63,063 nucleotides of DNA from Geminicoccus sp. (GTDB lineage Bacteria > Pseudomonadota > Alphaproteobacteria > UBA7985): assembly GCA_002708995.1 (NCBI GenBank), contig PAPT01000028.1:1-63063 (forward strand), read 5' to 3'. The translations under genes and the position numbers were made by a program. A model generated the notes under the pieces. The model saw only the letters and a program-made list of their open reading frames with translations, did no database searches and was not told the origin of the DNA. This document shows, piece after piece, positions 9,218 through 18,587 of this stretch (the first letter of the stretch is position 1; each line of letters starts with the position of its first letter).

Positions 9218-9958
9218 TCAACTTGCTAAAGTAGCGACCTGTTTAGTGTGACAAAAAGCATATGATTGCGCGCATCCAACTAAGCTCGATATTAACTGCC
9301 GCGGAATTAGAATTATAAAAATCATGGCACTGAAGTTTGCTTCAATTTTCATAAAAATTACGATGCACATCATAAAACTATAGTATATCACCAAAATCAT
9401 GGCTTCAATCAGGTTCCACGCTGGCTGTCGTATTAAGGCCGTAGTGTGAGCCATTAGCCGTTTAGTGCCTGCAAATAGCACAATACATATTATAAAAGTT
9501 GCACCCAAAATAAAAATTGCACCTAATATTGTACCAAACATTATCCAACATACAAAAAAGTTTGCAATTAAATATAATAAAAATGTCAAACAACTTCTAA
9601 GACCATTTACGATCTTAGACCTTGGTACCATGTGGTATTGTTGAAATGTCGGTGCTCCGAAACTAATATTGAATCTCTTTTGTGCCCTACGACTGTATTT
9701 TTTCATCAAAGCAACAGCTAACGTACCTAGCGCAAACAAGAAGAGGTAGGGAGCCAACCACAAAATAACTTCTAAAGGAGTTTTTTCTAAATATTGTTTC
9801 TCAATCAGAAATCTTTTTATCAAGAATATAAAGATGAAGAAAAATATAAACCTTTGGACGAGCTTAAAGGCTTCTTGACTTAACGTCCAGAGCAAGAAGT
9901 ACCTTGGATTTGCAGCGATGCAATCCACAATATCTGACATCAGAAGCCTAGCAATCAT
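9218..9958 (-). CDS. Hypothetical multi-pass membrane protein
   Basis: This 246-residue protein (ATG at 9958; a TTG at 9967 is also in frame) is not assigned to a family. It has about five or six hydrophobic segments, for example FIFFFIFIFLIKRFLI near the start, then around residues 65-85, 125-165, 190-210 and 213-230. Basic loops such as KKYSRRAQKRF lie between them. The layout loosely recalls the transmembrane half of an ABC exporter without its ATPase, but no motif proves this. It is the most AT-rich gene in the window. Its position beside sulfotransferases suggests, without proof, a role in moving or assembling the sulfated product. Confidence 0.5.
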   Translation of the reverse strand: MIARLLMSDIVDCIAANPRYFLLWTLSQEAFKLVQRFIFFFIFIFLIKRFLIEKQYLEKTPLEVILWLAPYLFLFALGTLAVALMKKYSRRAQKRFNISFGAPTFQQYHMVPRSKIVNGLRSCLTFLLYLIANFFVCWIMFGTILGAIFILGATFIICIVLFAGTKRLMAHTTALIRQPAWNLIEAMILVIYYSFMMCIVIFMKIEANFSAMIFIILIPRQLISSLVGCAQSYAFCHTKQVATLAS

Positions 9959-9967
9959 AAAATTCAA

Positions 9968-10662
9968 GCCCGACAGCTAAATGTCTCTATTAGACAAAGC
10001 TTAACAAGGTTGATCATACGCTTGAACCCATTACCTTCGTCACAACAGCAGCCTATCAGGCCGACGATTCCTCGTTGCAGACTTACCTGCAAATGAGTAG
10101 CAGCGCCAAAGCCGTGGCTTCTTTCCTTCGGTTAAACTGAGCATTCCTGAAGGTAGTCTAGAACCAAGGCACGGCATTCCACAAATGGCGATTGTCTTTT
10201 TCCAGCTTCAGAGCTCCTCTATTTCCCGACGTCCTTTAGGTTTTTTTAGTATATATTATCCATATTTTTGTATTTCATTCTTGAGATATCATCTGCATAA
10301 CTATGAAAATTGGTTTATAGATTTCCGCTAATTTTAATAACTCCAAGTGAATACATAACGCTGGTGGTGCTCTGCCTTAGGTCAATCCGAAATGAATAAG
10401 TTCGAGCTTATAGGAACGAAGCTTGCGGGGGCTGGCGGGATAGCCGGCGCTGGCTACGTAAATGTAACGCTGGATGCGGCACTCGACATGGGCTGAGACT
10501 GCGGCTTGCGTAGAGGCGCCTCTTCGTCCAATGGTTTTGGCATGTTGGTCCTAGATGTCTACCAGCAGATCACCGCAGAGCTCGCGCTCGCTGGCACCAC
10601 CGACGGTTGCCGAAGGCGGCTGGGCCTCAACAATAACCAATTCAACAAAGTCAGACCTCAAC
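9968..10662. other. Long non-coding stretch before the alpha-glucosidase remnant
   Basis: Nearly 700 bases without a gene I can support. The first part is AT-rich, with a T/A run around 10240-10270. An open frame without a start spans 9994-10140, and a 34-codon ATG frame spans 10392-10496 (MNKFELIGTKLAGAGG...). Neither resembles a known protein. The base composition shifts from AT-rich to GC-rich between about 10390 and 10560, so this is probably the island boundary. Confidence 0.4.
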
Positions 10663-12237
10663 ATGTCGCAAACTTGGTGGGATAACGCCGTCATCTATCA
10701 GATCTATCCGCGTAGCTTCGCCGACAGCAACGGCGACGGCGTCGGCGACCTCAACGGCATTACCGGCAAGCTGGACTACATCGCTGACCTAGGCGTCGAT
10801 GCGATCTGGATAAGCCCGTTCTTCGTGTCACCGATGAAGGATTTCGGCTACGACGTGGCCGACTACCGCGCTGTGGACCCGGTCTTTGGCACCAATGAGG
10901 ACTTTGACCACCTGCTCGAGCAAGCGCATGCCCGGGGGCTGAAGGTGATGATCGACATGGTGCTCGCGCACTGCTCGGACGAGCACCCCTGGTTCGTCGA
11001 GAGCCGCACCAGCCGCGACAACCCCAAGGCGGACTGGTTTCACTGGCTCGACCCCAAAGAAGGTGCCACCGAGCCGAACAACTGGATGAGCTTTTTTGGT
11101 GGCCGCAGCTGGACCTGGGAAACGGCCCGGCAGCAGTACTATTTCCACAACTTCCTACCCAGTCAGCCGAACCTCAACCTCTCCAACCCCGATGTGCTTG
11201 ACGCCATGATCGACATTTGACAGTTCTGGCTGGACAAGGGCGTTGACGGGTTTCGGCTTGACGCCATCCACACCGCCAAGCTGGATAACAACTGGAGCGA
11301 CAACCGGCCGCGAGCGCTCCCGGAAGGTGCAAGGCCCGAGCGCGAGTTCGACTATCAGGCCCAGGACAGCGCACAGCTCAACCAGCCCAGCATCCAGATT
11401 CTGTCCGCCCGCCTGCGCGCACTGGTCGACGCTTACGGCGACCGTTTCCTGATGGGCGAGCTCGACGGTGAAGACGCAGTCGCAGTCTCCAAGACCTTTA
11501 CGGAACCTGGCCGCCTGCACTCGACCTACAACTTCAACCTGCTGCAGATGGATGGAAGCACCGTGGCGGAGGTACGGGACATCATCGGTGACCTCGCCAG
11601 GAACTTTAACGACAGCAACGCCATTTCGGTGGCCTGGTCCAATCACGATATCGCCCGGGTCTACGACCGCATGAAGCGCCGGATCGAGGTACCAGAAGCC
11701 TATTCCGACGACTTCGCTCACATGCTGTTCCAGCTGTCCACCAGCCTGATCGGTTCCACCTGCGTCTATCAGGGCGAGGAACTGGGACTGGACGATGCCG
11801 ACAGGCTGACCCGTGACCAGCTGCAGGACCCCTGGGGTGTGGCGCGCCACTCGGACACCTTCAAGGGGCGGGATACCTGCCGTACGCCCATGCCCTGGAC
11901 CCAAGACCAGCCCAACACCGGATTCAGCGGTGACGACCTCGTCGAAAGCTGGTTGCCGGTAGACGAACGCCACAAATCCAAGGGCGGATTGGATCAGCAG
12001 GGCAAGCAGGGCTCCATGTTCGAGCGAAACAAGGCCCACCTCAGCTGGCGTCGAAACCAGCCGGCGCTGACCCACAACGGCCAGATCCAGCTCATCGATG
12101 GCGGGCATAATGTAATTGCCTTCAATCGGTTGAGCCACGACCAGTCCGACACCATGTTGTGCCTGTTCAATTTTTCGTCGCAGACGCAGTCTGTGGAGAG
12201 TGTTGACATCCCCCCCTGGTCATCCGCCTTCCGCTGA
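10663..12237 (+). pseudogene. Alpha-glucosidase (GH13) interrupted by one in-frame stop
   Basis: This is a family GH13 alpha-glucosidase/oligo-1,6-glucosidase of about 525 codons starting MSQTWWDNAVIYQIYPRSF. The catalytic regions are all readable: MIDMVLAHCSDEHPWF (region I), GVDGFRLDA with the nucleophile Asp (region II), FLMGELDGED with the acid/base Glu (region III) and WSNHD (region IV). A TGA at 11218-11220 splits it between MIDI and QFWLDKGVDG, in one unbroken frame. The stop precedes the nucleophile, so the truncated product is inactive. The intact remainder suggests a recent loss. A LacI remnant starts 11 bases downstream. A sequencing error is the alternative. Confidence 0.85.
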
Positions 12238-12248
12238 GACACAGAACC

Positions 12249-12464
12249 ATGCCGATGATCTACGATTTAGCACGCAAAGCCGGGGTTTCGCCGAAGACCG
12301 TAAGCCGGGTTCTGAACAACGAGCCGAATGTACGCCAGACGATGCTGGAGGCCGCGCAGCCGTCGATCGAGCATCTGGACTACCGACCTTCCACCGCTGC
12401 CCGTCTGATGAAAAGCCAGCGGATACGCGTGGTGGGTTTTCTCACCGACCGTATCGTAACATGA
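12249..12464 (+). pseudogene. LacI-family regulator, DNA-binding domain only (3' truncated)
   Basis: The 71 residues form a classic LacI N-terminus: IYDLARKAGVSPKTVSRVLNN (helix-turn-helix, first 24 residues) and then the hinge-side YRPSTAARLMKSQR. The beginning of the sugar-binding domain (VVGFLTDRIV) is followed immediately by TGA. The roughly 270-residue effector domain is absent, replaced after about 12460 by the 3' end of the carnitine dehydrogenase gene on the other strand. Alpha-glucoside operons are often controlled by such a regulator, so it probably governed the neighbouring glucosidase. A free DNA-binding domain could still be made, but LacI proteins dimerise mainly through the lost part. 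Confidence 0.85.
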
Positions 12465-12501
12465 CCCGAAGCCAGCCATGGGAGGCCAGCGCGGTGTCTG
12501 A

Positions 12502-13437
12502 TCAGGCCTGACGCAGCCCCCGCACGGCTTTCAGGTGGGCGAGGATCAGTGCATCACGCTCTGCGCTGAGTTCTTCTAGCGAACAGCCCTGTGCCTCATC
12601 GTCCAGACCCCTGGCGAGGACAGCGCCGGTTTCTGCATCCAGCCGAGGCTCGCCAAGGTCATCCCACCAGCGATGGAAGCTGGCCGCATAGCGATCACAG
12701 AAAGCCTCCATACCGCCTTCTCCTGCCCCGAGGTTGAACAGCATGTGCGGTCCCATGGCGCCCCAGCGCAGGCCGGGTCCGGCCCAGACCGCGGTATCGA
12801 CATCTTCCACCGTCGCCACGCCCTCCTTAACCAGATGCAGGGCCTCGCGCCAAAGCGCGGCCTGCAGACGGTTGGCGACGTGACCGGGCACCTCCTTGTT
12901 AACGCGAATGGTGACCTTGCCCACTTCCTCGTAGAAGGCCTCAGCGGCAACGACCGCTTCAGGTGCGGTCTGCTCATTGCCGATGACCTCGACCAGCGGG
13001 ATCAGATGGGGCGGGTTGAAGGGGTGCCCAAGGACGAAGTTTGACGGATCCTTCCAGCCGACCTGCATCTCCCAGACCATCAGGCCTGAAGCCGACGAAG
13101 CAACAATGCAGTCGCCTTTCAGGCAGGGTTCGATCCGGCCGAAGGCCTCCAGTTTCAGATCCAGCCGCTCGGGCAGATTCTCCTGAACGAAATCAACCTC
13201 ATCGACGGCCTCTTCCAAGGAGCCTGCAAAGCAAAGAGCACCGCGCCGCCCATCCTGAGCCAATCCAAGTTCGAGGAGCGTGGGCCAGGCGCGATCGACG
13301 TAGTCGGTGACCTTTCTGGACGCTTGCTCGTCAACATCAAAGACGCAGACATCCTTGCCTGCAGCCAGAAACAACGCCGTCCAGCTCGCGCCGATGACCC
13401 CGCCGCCGAGGACGGCCGTTTTGTTGAATGCGCTCAT
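12502..13437 (-). CDS. lcdH: L-carnitine dehydrogenase (3-hydroxyacyl-CoA dehydrogenase family)
   Basis: This is a 311-residue NAD-dependent dehydrogenase expected to oxidise L-carnitine to 3-dehydrocarnitine. The Rossmann motif is AVLGGGVIGASW at residues 8-19. The catalytic region GHPFNPPHLIPLVEV and the later GPGLRWGAMGP are typical of carnitine dehydrogenases rather than fatty-acid 3-hydroxyacyl-CoA dehydrogenases. Some relatives carry a fused thioesterase domain, which is missing here. It is the last gene of the operon and its ATG overlaps the stop of the preceding SDR (ATGA). The cleavage enzyme for its product is three genes upstream, which supports the assignment. Carnitine specificity is inferred from family and context. 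Confidence 0.8.
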   Translation of the reverse strand: MSAFNKTAVLGGGVIGASWTALFLAAGKDVCVFDVDEQASRKVTDYVDRAWPTLLELGLAQDGRRGALCFAGSLEEAVDEVDFVQENLPERLDLKLEAFGRIEPCLKGDCIVASSASGLMVWEMQVGWKDPSNFVLGHPFNPPHLIPLVEVIGNEQTAPEAVVAAEAFYEEVGKVTIRVNKEVPGHVANRLQAALWREALHLVKEGVATVEDVDTAVWAGPGLRWGAMGPHMLFNLGAGEGGMEAFCDRYAASFHRWWDDLGEPRLDAETGAVLARGLDDEAQGCSLEELSAERDALILAHLKAVRGLRQA

Positions 13438-14180
13438 CGAAACAATCCCGGGTTCAGGGGTGAAGACGCGGTCAGGCCGCCATCGACGGTGAACAGCTGT
13501 CCCGTGGTGAACGACGACTGGTCAGAAGCCAGCCACGCCGCCATGGCTGCAATATCCGAGGGCTGGCCTAAGCGCCCGGCGGGGTGCCGGGCCAGCGCGT
13601 CGGTCTTGGCGGCCTCGGGGTTATCGGCAACGGCAAAGGCCGCATCGACCATACCGGTCATGATCCAGCCCGGGCAGATGGCGTTACAACGCACGGCAGG
13701 GCCATGGTCAACCGCGATCGAACGGGTCAGACCGTGCACAAAGGCTTTGGACGCGTTGTATAGCGCAAGGCCGGGGTCGGCCGTCTGCCCGCTGATCGAG
13801 CCGATGTTGATGATCGACCCGCCGTGGGACATCCGTGGGATCAGCGCGCGGCACATGAGGAACACACCCTTGGCATTGGCGCCCATGAGCTCATCCCAGT
13901 CGACATCGCTGGTTTCGGTAATCGTCTTCTCGACCTGAATGCCGGCATTGTTGACCAGAATGTCCAGCCCCTCGATCCCGGCCGCGAGTTCCGCGACTGC
14001 CCTAGGGTCCGATACGTCCGAGGACGCCCAGGCAAAGTGCGCGGGCAGGTCGTCGGGCCGCGCCCCACGCCCGGTGATGGTCACGCGCGCGCCCTCGGCG
14101 GCAAACCGATCGGCGATGCCCCGGCCGATGCCCTGTCGACCGCCGGTGACCAGCGCCGTGTTGTTCTCCAGCATAGCCAT
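13434..14180 (-). CDS. Short-chain dehydrogenase/reductase
   Basis: This classical SDR has 248 residues, with TGGRQGIGRGIA near residues 11-22 as the cofactor motif, NNAG in the middle, the catalytic Ser in NIGSISGQ and YNASK as the Tyr-x3-Lys pair. The C-terminal GQLFTVDGG is standard for the family. It is translationally coupled on both sides: its start is one base from the stop of the aldehyde dehydrogenase and its stop overlaps the start of the carnitine dehydrogenase. Substrate is not readable; a hydroxy acid or alcohol formed from choline- or carnitine-derived compounds is likely. A second SDR of the same operon (16613-17404) has a very similar layout. Confidence 0.8.
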   Translation of the reverse strand: MAMLENNTALVTGGRQGIGRGIADRFAAEGARVTITGRGARPDDLPAHFAWASSDVSDPRAVAELAAGIEGLDILVNNAGIQVEKTITETSDVDWDELMGANAKGVFLMCRALIPRMSHGGSIINIGSISGQTADPGLALYNASKAFVHGLTRSIAVDHGPAVRCNAICPGWIMTGMVDAAFAVADNPEAAKTDALARHPAGRLGQPSDIAAMAAWLASDQSSFTTGQLFTVDGGLTASSPLNPGLFR

Positions 14181-14181
14181 A

Positions 14182-15600
14182 TCAGTGAGCCACCATCACG
14201 TGACGCACGGCGGTATAGGCCTCCAGCGCGTAGACCGACATATCGCAGCCCGTGCCTGAGCCCTTCATCGCCGCCCACGGCATTTCCGCCGTGCCAACGC
14301 CGTGGGTATTGACCCAGGTGAAGCCGTAGCGCAGTTGCGCCGCCATCCGCATGGCAAGACCCACGTCGCGGGTCCAGACCGACGAGGCCAGCCCGTAACG
14401 CGAGGCATTGGCGATGCCCAGCGCTTCGTCGGCATCGCTGAACCGGGAAATCGTGACCACCGGGCCGAAGACTTCCTGACAGGCGATCTCGGCATCGTTG
14501 TCCACGTTCGCGACCACGGTGGGGCTGAAGAAGAAGCCCTTGCCCTCCGGCACGGTCCCGCCGCAGGCGATGTCCGCCCCGGCCCGCGCCCGATCCACAA
14601 AGCCCGCGACCCGGTCGCGCTGTGCAGCGGAAATCAGCGGACCCATTTCGGTTTCGGGGTCGTGCTGGGTGCCCAGACCGATGCTGCTCACCGCCGCTGC
14701 CGTCTCGGCCACCACGCGCTCGAACACGCCATCCTGCACCATGACCCGGCACGGCTGGGCGCAGTCCTGCCCGGCATTGAAGAACGAGCCGCCGCGGATG
14801 GTCTCGACCACGGCGTCGATGTCAGCGTCGTCGAACACGATCACTGGCGCCTTGCCGCCCAGTTCCAGATGCACGTGACGGATTTGCTCGGAGGCGGCCT
14901 TCATCGCTGCCATTCCGGTCGCGGGTGAGCCAGTGATAGAGATCCCCTCGACCCCGGGGTTATTGATCAGGGCGCTGCCCACGCCCGGCCCCGCGCTGTG
15001 GATCACGTTCACCACGCCGGCGGGCAGAACCTTGTTCATGATTTCGGCCTTTCGCAGGGTCGCCAGCGGAGTCAGCTCGGAGGGCTTGAGCACCACCGGG
15101 CACCCGGCGGCCAGCGGTGCAGCCAGCTTCCAAGACGCCATCATCAAAGGACAGTTCCAGGGCGCGATCGATGCCACTGGACCGATGGGGTCCTTGCGGA
15201 TCATCGAGGTATGGCCCTCGACGTACTCGCCCGCGACCGACCCGGTCTGGGTCCGCGCCGCCCCGGCAATTAACCGGAAGGTGTCGATGGTCAGCGGCAT
15301 CTCATCGTCGCGCGCGGCGGCAAAGGGCTTGCCGCAGTCGAGGCTTTCCAGCTCGGCGAGTTCATCGTTGTGCACCTCGATCGCATCGGCAACGGCCAGC
15401 AGCATGCCGGCGCGGTCGGCCGGGGTCGTGCGGCCGAAGCTGTCAAAGGCCGCGGTGGCCGCGTCAACGGCGGACTGTACCTGGGCCGGACTGGCCTCCC
15501 TGACCGATGCCACTTGCTCCCCGGTCGTAGGATCGAGAACCGGGGTTGCAGGGCCCTCACCTTCAACGAGCTTGCCCTTGATCAATTGTTCCGTCTGCAT
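14182..15600 (-). CDS. Betaine-aldehyde-dehydrogenase-like aldehyde dehydrogenase
   Basis: This 472-residue NAD(P)-dependent aldehyde dehydrogenase starts at the ATG at 15600, preceded by GGAAGG. The catalytic Cys lies in [11 protein letters not shown] and the general-base Glu in [21 protein letters not shown] and [11 protein letters not shown] near the end are typical of the betaine aldehyde/aminoaldehyde group. In this operon likely substrates are betaine aldehyde (from choline released by the sulfatase) or malic semialdehyde (if the Rieske enzyme cleaves carnitine); the sequence cannot choose between them. No choline dehydrogenase gene is present in the window. Tight spacing with the downstream SDR indicates coupled translation. 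Confidence 0.75.
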   Translation of the reverse strand: MQTEQLIKGKLVEGEGPATPVLDPTTGEQVASVREASPAQVQSAVDAATAAFDSFGRTTPADRAGMLLAVADAIEVHNDELAELESLDCGKPFAAARDDEMPLTIDTFRLIAGAARTQTGSVAGEYVEGHTSMIRKDPIGPVASIAPWNCPLMMASWKLAAPLAAGCPVVLKPSELTPLATLRKAEIMNKVLPAGVVNVIHSAGPGVGSALINNPGVEGISITGSPATGMAAMKAASEQIRHVHLELGGKAPVIVFDDADIDAVVETIRGGSFFNAGQDCAQPCRVMVQDGVFERVVAETAAAVSSIGLGTQHDPETEMGPLISAAQRDRVAGFVDRARAGADIACGGTVPEGKGFFFSPTVVANVDNDAEIACQEVFGPVVTISRFSDADEALGIANASRYGLASSVWTRDVGLAMRMAAQLRYGFTWVNTHGVGTAEMPWAAMKGSGTGCDMSVYALEAYTAVRHVMVAH

Positions 15601-15638
15601 GGGCTTTGCCTTCCTTCGCTCACCTGTGTTTGTCCGCG

Positions 15639-16568
15639 TCAGAACCCGACCTGATCGCCGCCCTTGAGCCCGAGCCGCTCGCGCGCCTGCTCCGGCGTGG
15701 CGACGCTCAGGCCCAGCGCTTCGACGATGCCGCGGATCTTTGTGACCTGCTCGGCATTGCTCGCCGCCAGTTTGCCCGGACCGATGTAGAGGCTGTCTTC
15801 CAAACCCACGCGCAGATTGCCGCCCAGCATGGCGGCCTGTGTCCCGAAGGACATCTGGTGGCGCCCCGCAGCCAGCACCGACCACTCGTAGTCCTCGCCG
15901 AACAGCTTGTCGGCGATGGTGTGCATGTGCATGAGGTTGTCAAGGTCAGCGCCAGCGCCACCGAGCACGCCGAAGACCATCTGCACGAAGAACGGCGGTT
16001 CGACCCAGCCCTGGTCGATCAACCACGCCAAATTGTAGAGGTGGCCCAGATCGTAGCATTCGAACTCGAACTTGGTGCCGTGTCCCTGCCCCAGCTCCTT
16101 TATCACGTATTCGAGGTCGGCGAAGGTGTTGCGGAAGATTAAGTCGCGGGTCATGTTGAGGAACTGCGGTTCCCAGTCGAACTTCCACTCGCTGTATTTG
16201 TTCGCCATCGGAAAGATGCCGAAGTTCATCGAACCCACGTTGAGCGAAGCCATCTCCGGGCTGGCACGGGTCGCCGCGCGCAGCCGCTCTTCTCGGGTCA
16301 TGCCCAGCCCGCCGCCGGTCGAAACGTTCATCACCGCGTCCGTCGACTGTTTGATGCGCGGCAGGAAGTCCATGAACAGATCGGGGTTGGGGTCGGGCTT
16401 CCCTGTCTCTGGGTCGCGGGCGTGAAGGTGGATGATCGACGCCCCGGCCTCAGCCGCGCCGATGGCGGCGGTGGCGATTTCATCGGGGGTGATGGGCAGG
16501 TTCTCGCTCATCGTCGGGGTGTGGATGCCCCCGGTGGGCGCGCAGGTGATGATGACGGGTTTGGACAT
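15639..16568 (-). CDS. Beta-keto acid cleavage enzyme (probable 3-dehydrocarnitine cleavage)
   Basis: This 309-residue protein belongs to the BKACE (DUF849) family. These zinc enzymes condense a beta-keto acid with acetyl-CoA to give acetoacetate and a new CoA ester. The N-terminus [17 protein letters not shown], the zinc-binding HLHARDP and the VSTGGG segment are characteristic. With carnitine dehydrogenase in the same operon the likely reaction is 3-dehydrocarnitine plus acetyl-CoA to betainyl-CoA plus acetoacetate. The ATG at 16568 is chosen because upstream codons come from a CT-rich simple repeat (a Ser-Glu-Thr run). No separate betainyl-CoA thioesterase is seen nearby. Confidence 0.8.
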   Translation of the reverse strand: MSKPVIITCAPTGGIHTPTMSENLPITPDEIATAAIGAAEAGASIIHLHARDPETGKPDPNPDLFMDFLPRIKQSTDAVMNVSTGGGLGMTREERLRAATRASPEMASLNVGSMNFGIFPMANKYSEWKFDWEPQFLNMTRDLIFRNTFADLEYVIKELGQGHGTKFEFECYDLGHLYNLAWLIDQGWVEPPFFVQMVFGVLGGAGADLDNLMHMHTIADKLFGEDYEWSVLAAGRHQMSFGTQAAMLGGNLRVGLEDSLYIGPGKLAASNAEQVTKIRGIVEALGLSVATPEQARERLGLKGGDQVGF

Positions 16569-16612
16569 GGTCTCGGTCTCTGTCTCTGTCTCGCTATCGC
16601 TCTTTGCCGGCG

Positions 16613-17404
16613 CTAGAGCTTCATCTGCTGGACCTGAGCCGACAGCCCGCCGTCCAGCACCCACAGCTGACCAGCCGCGTAGCGCGCCTCGTCCGAGGCC
16701 AGCCAGTTGACCAGGTTGGCCATGTCTTCGGGCTTGCCGAAGGTGCGCATGGGGTGCACGTCACGCACGGCCTGCTGCAGGCTGTCTATGGTGCAGCCAT
16801 CGCCGCCACTGCCGTCGCCCTCAAAGAAGGATTGCAGCATGGGCGTATCGACATAGCCCGGGCAGATGGCGTTGACGCGGATGCCTTCCGGGCCGTGATC
16901 GCATGCCATGGCCCGTGTCAACGCGTGGACCGCACCCTTGGTGGCGCAGTAGGCCGCCAGCCCGGGGTCGGCGATGAAGCCGTCGTAGGAGCCAAAGTTG
17001 ATGACCGAGGCCCCGCCACCGGCCTGCGACCGGCGCAGCAGCGGCAAGGCATATTTGGACACCAGAAAGGTACCGGTGACATTAACCGCAAAGATGCGGT
17101 TCCACTCTTCGAGGCTGGTTTCCTCGATGGTCTTTTCAATCTCGATCCCCGCCGCGTTGACGAGGATATCGAGGCTGCTATCTGCGGTTGCCGCGACGTG
17201 ATCGTAGACTGCGCGCACGCTGTCCTCGCTGGTCACATCCAGCTGAATAAAGTCATCCGGAGGCTGGCCCTCGGCCAGCGAACCTGCGGGGGTCAGATCG
17301 GCGGCAAAGACACGGGCGCCTTCGCGGGCAAAGCGCTCGCAGATGGCGCGGCCGATACCTCCGCGCCCACCGGTGACCAGCGCCGTCTTTCCTGCCAGCA
17401 TCAT
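16613..17404 (-). CDS. Short-chain dehydrogenase/reductase
   Basis: This 263-residue SDR has TGGRGGIGRAI near residues 11-21 (cofactor), NAAG in the middle, the catalytic YCATK pair and the C-terminal GQLWVLDGG. Two adjacent ATG codons overlap the stop of the Rieske oxygenase gene (ATGATGA), so translation is coupled. It is a homologue of the SDR at 13434-14180 in the same operon. Having two of them suggests oxidation of two different or stereoisomeric hydroxyl intermediates. The exact substrate is unknown. Confidence 0.8.
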   Translation of the reverse strand: MMLAGKTALVTGGRGGIGRAICERFAREGARVFAADLTPAGSLAEGQPPDDFIQLDVTSEDSVRAVYDHVAATADSSLDILVNAAGIEIEKTIEETSLEEWNRIFAVNVTGTFLVSKYALPLLRRSQAGGGASVINFGSYDGFIADPGLAAYCATKGAVHALTRAMACDHGPEGIRVNAICPGYVDTPMLQSFFEGDGSGGDGCTIDSLQQAVRDVHPMRTFGKPEDMANLVNWLASDEARYAAGQLWVLDGGLSAQVQQMKL

Positions 17405-18543
17405 GGGTTCAGCGCCTTCTTGTAGGCATCCAGCACCAGTCCGTGAAAGTGATGGACGGCGTGCTCGGACTTACCCGAACCGTCGGGGTCGTGGACGATC
17501 CGCCCCTGCTCGAAGGCCGGGGTGTTCATACCGCGCTGGACGCTTTCGACCAGCCCGATGTCCTCGACCTGCAGCACCTCGTCGAGGTAGCGGATGGCCT
17601 CGACCTCGGCCTCGTCCGGGGTCTGATCGACGAGGAAGAAGTCGTAGGTTTCCAGCGTGCGCTCGGGGCCGACGGGGATGATGTTGAGAATGATCATCGA
17701 CGGCCGCCCCGGATAACGCATGATGCACGTGGTCGGGTACAGCCACCAGACGGCGTGGGTGCGCACGGCAGCGTTGGAGACGTCGTAGGCGGTGTTGCTG
17801 CCCTGCCCGGCGTCGGCCATGTGGCTCGAGTAGATGCCGTGGGTAGTGACCTTGTAGGTATCCATATCCACCAGCGTGCAGAAATCCTTGTGCGCGGTCG
17901 GGCAATGGTAGCACTCGAGGAAGTTGTCTACGACGTTCTTCCAGTTCGACTTGATGTCGTAGGTCAGCCGATGGCCGAAAGTCAGCTCATCGACCTCCGG
18001 CGCCCAGTACATGATCTCGCGGCGCAGATCCCCGGACTGCTCGACCAGCGGCGCAGCATTCGGGTCGAGGTTGACGTAGACGAAGCCACAGAACTCTTCG
18101 ACCTGCACCTGATCGAGGCAGATTTCAGACTTGTCGAAGCCCTTGAGCGACTTGGTGTGCGGCGCCACCTGCAGCTGACCATCGAGCCGGTAGGCCCAGG
18201 CGTGATAAGGGCACCTGATGTGGCCGACGGTGCCTTCGCCCTGCAGCAGTTCGTGCGCCCGGTGCTTGCAGACGTTGTAGAACACGCGCAGCGTTCCGTC
18301 CTTGTCCCGCACTACCATGATCGACTGCCCAGCGATGGTAGTGGTGACATAGGCCCCCGGCTCGCGCAGCTTTTCGATGTGGCAGACCCACTGCCACGAG
18401 TGAGAGAAGACAGCGTTCTGTTCGAGGCTGAACCACTCATTCTGTGTGTAAGCCTCGGCTTGCAACGACAGTGAGGACGCCGGGTCGGGGTCATAGCCCG
18501 CGCGGATGCGCTCGAAATCTGCGGTCTTGAGGGCGGTTATCAT
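17401..18543 (-). CDS. Rieske oxygenase of the carnitine/glycine betaine monooxygenase type
   Basis: This is a 380-residue oxygenase component. The [2Fe-2S] Rieske ligands are C92-K-H94 and C111-P-Y-H114, and the mononuclear iron ligands are H213 and H218 in ECYHCPTAH. The residue bridging the two centres is Glu210 (the usual enzymes have Asp), a feature of carnitine monooxygenase CntA and relatives acting on quaternary amines. Possible reactions are glycine betaine demethylation to dimethylglycine plus formaldehyde, or cleavage of carnitine to trimethylamine. The choice is open. No reductase partner is encoded in the window. Start at 18543 has AGGAAAG upstream, and the gene follows the choline-sulfatase by 44 bases. 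Confidence 0.8.
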   Translation of the reverse strand: MITALKTADFERIRAGYDPDPASSLSLQAEAYTQNEWFSLEQNAVFSHSWQWVCHIEKLREPGAYVTTTIAGQSIMVVRDKDGTLRVFYNVCKHRAHELLQGEGTVGHIRCPYHAWAYRLDGQLQVAPHTKSLKGFDKSEICLDQVQVEEFCGFVYVNLDPNAAPLVEQSGDLRREIMYWAPEVDELTFGHRLTYDIKSNWKNVVDNFLECYHCPTAHKDFCTLVDMDTYKVTTHGIYSSHMADAGQGSNTAYDVSNAAVRTHAVWWLYPTTCIMRYPGRPSMIILNIIPVGPERTLETYDFFLVDQTPDEAEVEAIRYLDEVLQVEDIGLVESVQRGMNTPAFEQGRIVHDPDGSGKSEHAVHHFHGLVLDAYKKALNP

Positions 18544-18587
18544 GGCTCTTTCCTGCTGCATCGGTGTGGGTTCGGTGCGCCTGGCGG

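Noticed and set aside
9994..10140. Open frame reading LEPITFVTTAAYQADDSSLQ...
   Set aside because: It lacks a start codon and a ribosome site and resembles no known protein. It could be a gene remnant but cannot be supported.
10392..10496. 34-codon ATG frame beginning MNKFELIGTK
   Set aside because: No convincing ribosome site or family match, and it is too short to judge.
11218..11220. TGA in the alpha-glucosidase as a selenocysteine codon
   Set aside because: The position precedes an ordinary helix in GH13, no SECIS-like element is apparent and no GH13 enzyme is known to need selenocysteine. A nonsense mutation is simpler.
11155..12138. Long minus-strand open frame opposite the alpha-glucosidase
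   Set aside because: The plus strand carries all GH13 motifs. The antisense frame is a by-product of GC-rich codon use.
16569..16612. CT-rich simple repeat before the BKACE gene as a phase-variation element
   Set aside because: Only a few imperfect GTCTCT units are present and they lie upstream of the chosen ATG. There is no evidence of a contingency tract.
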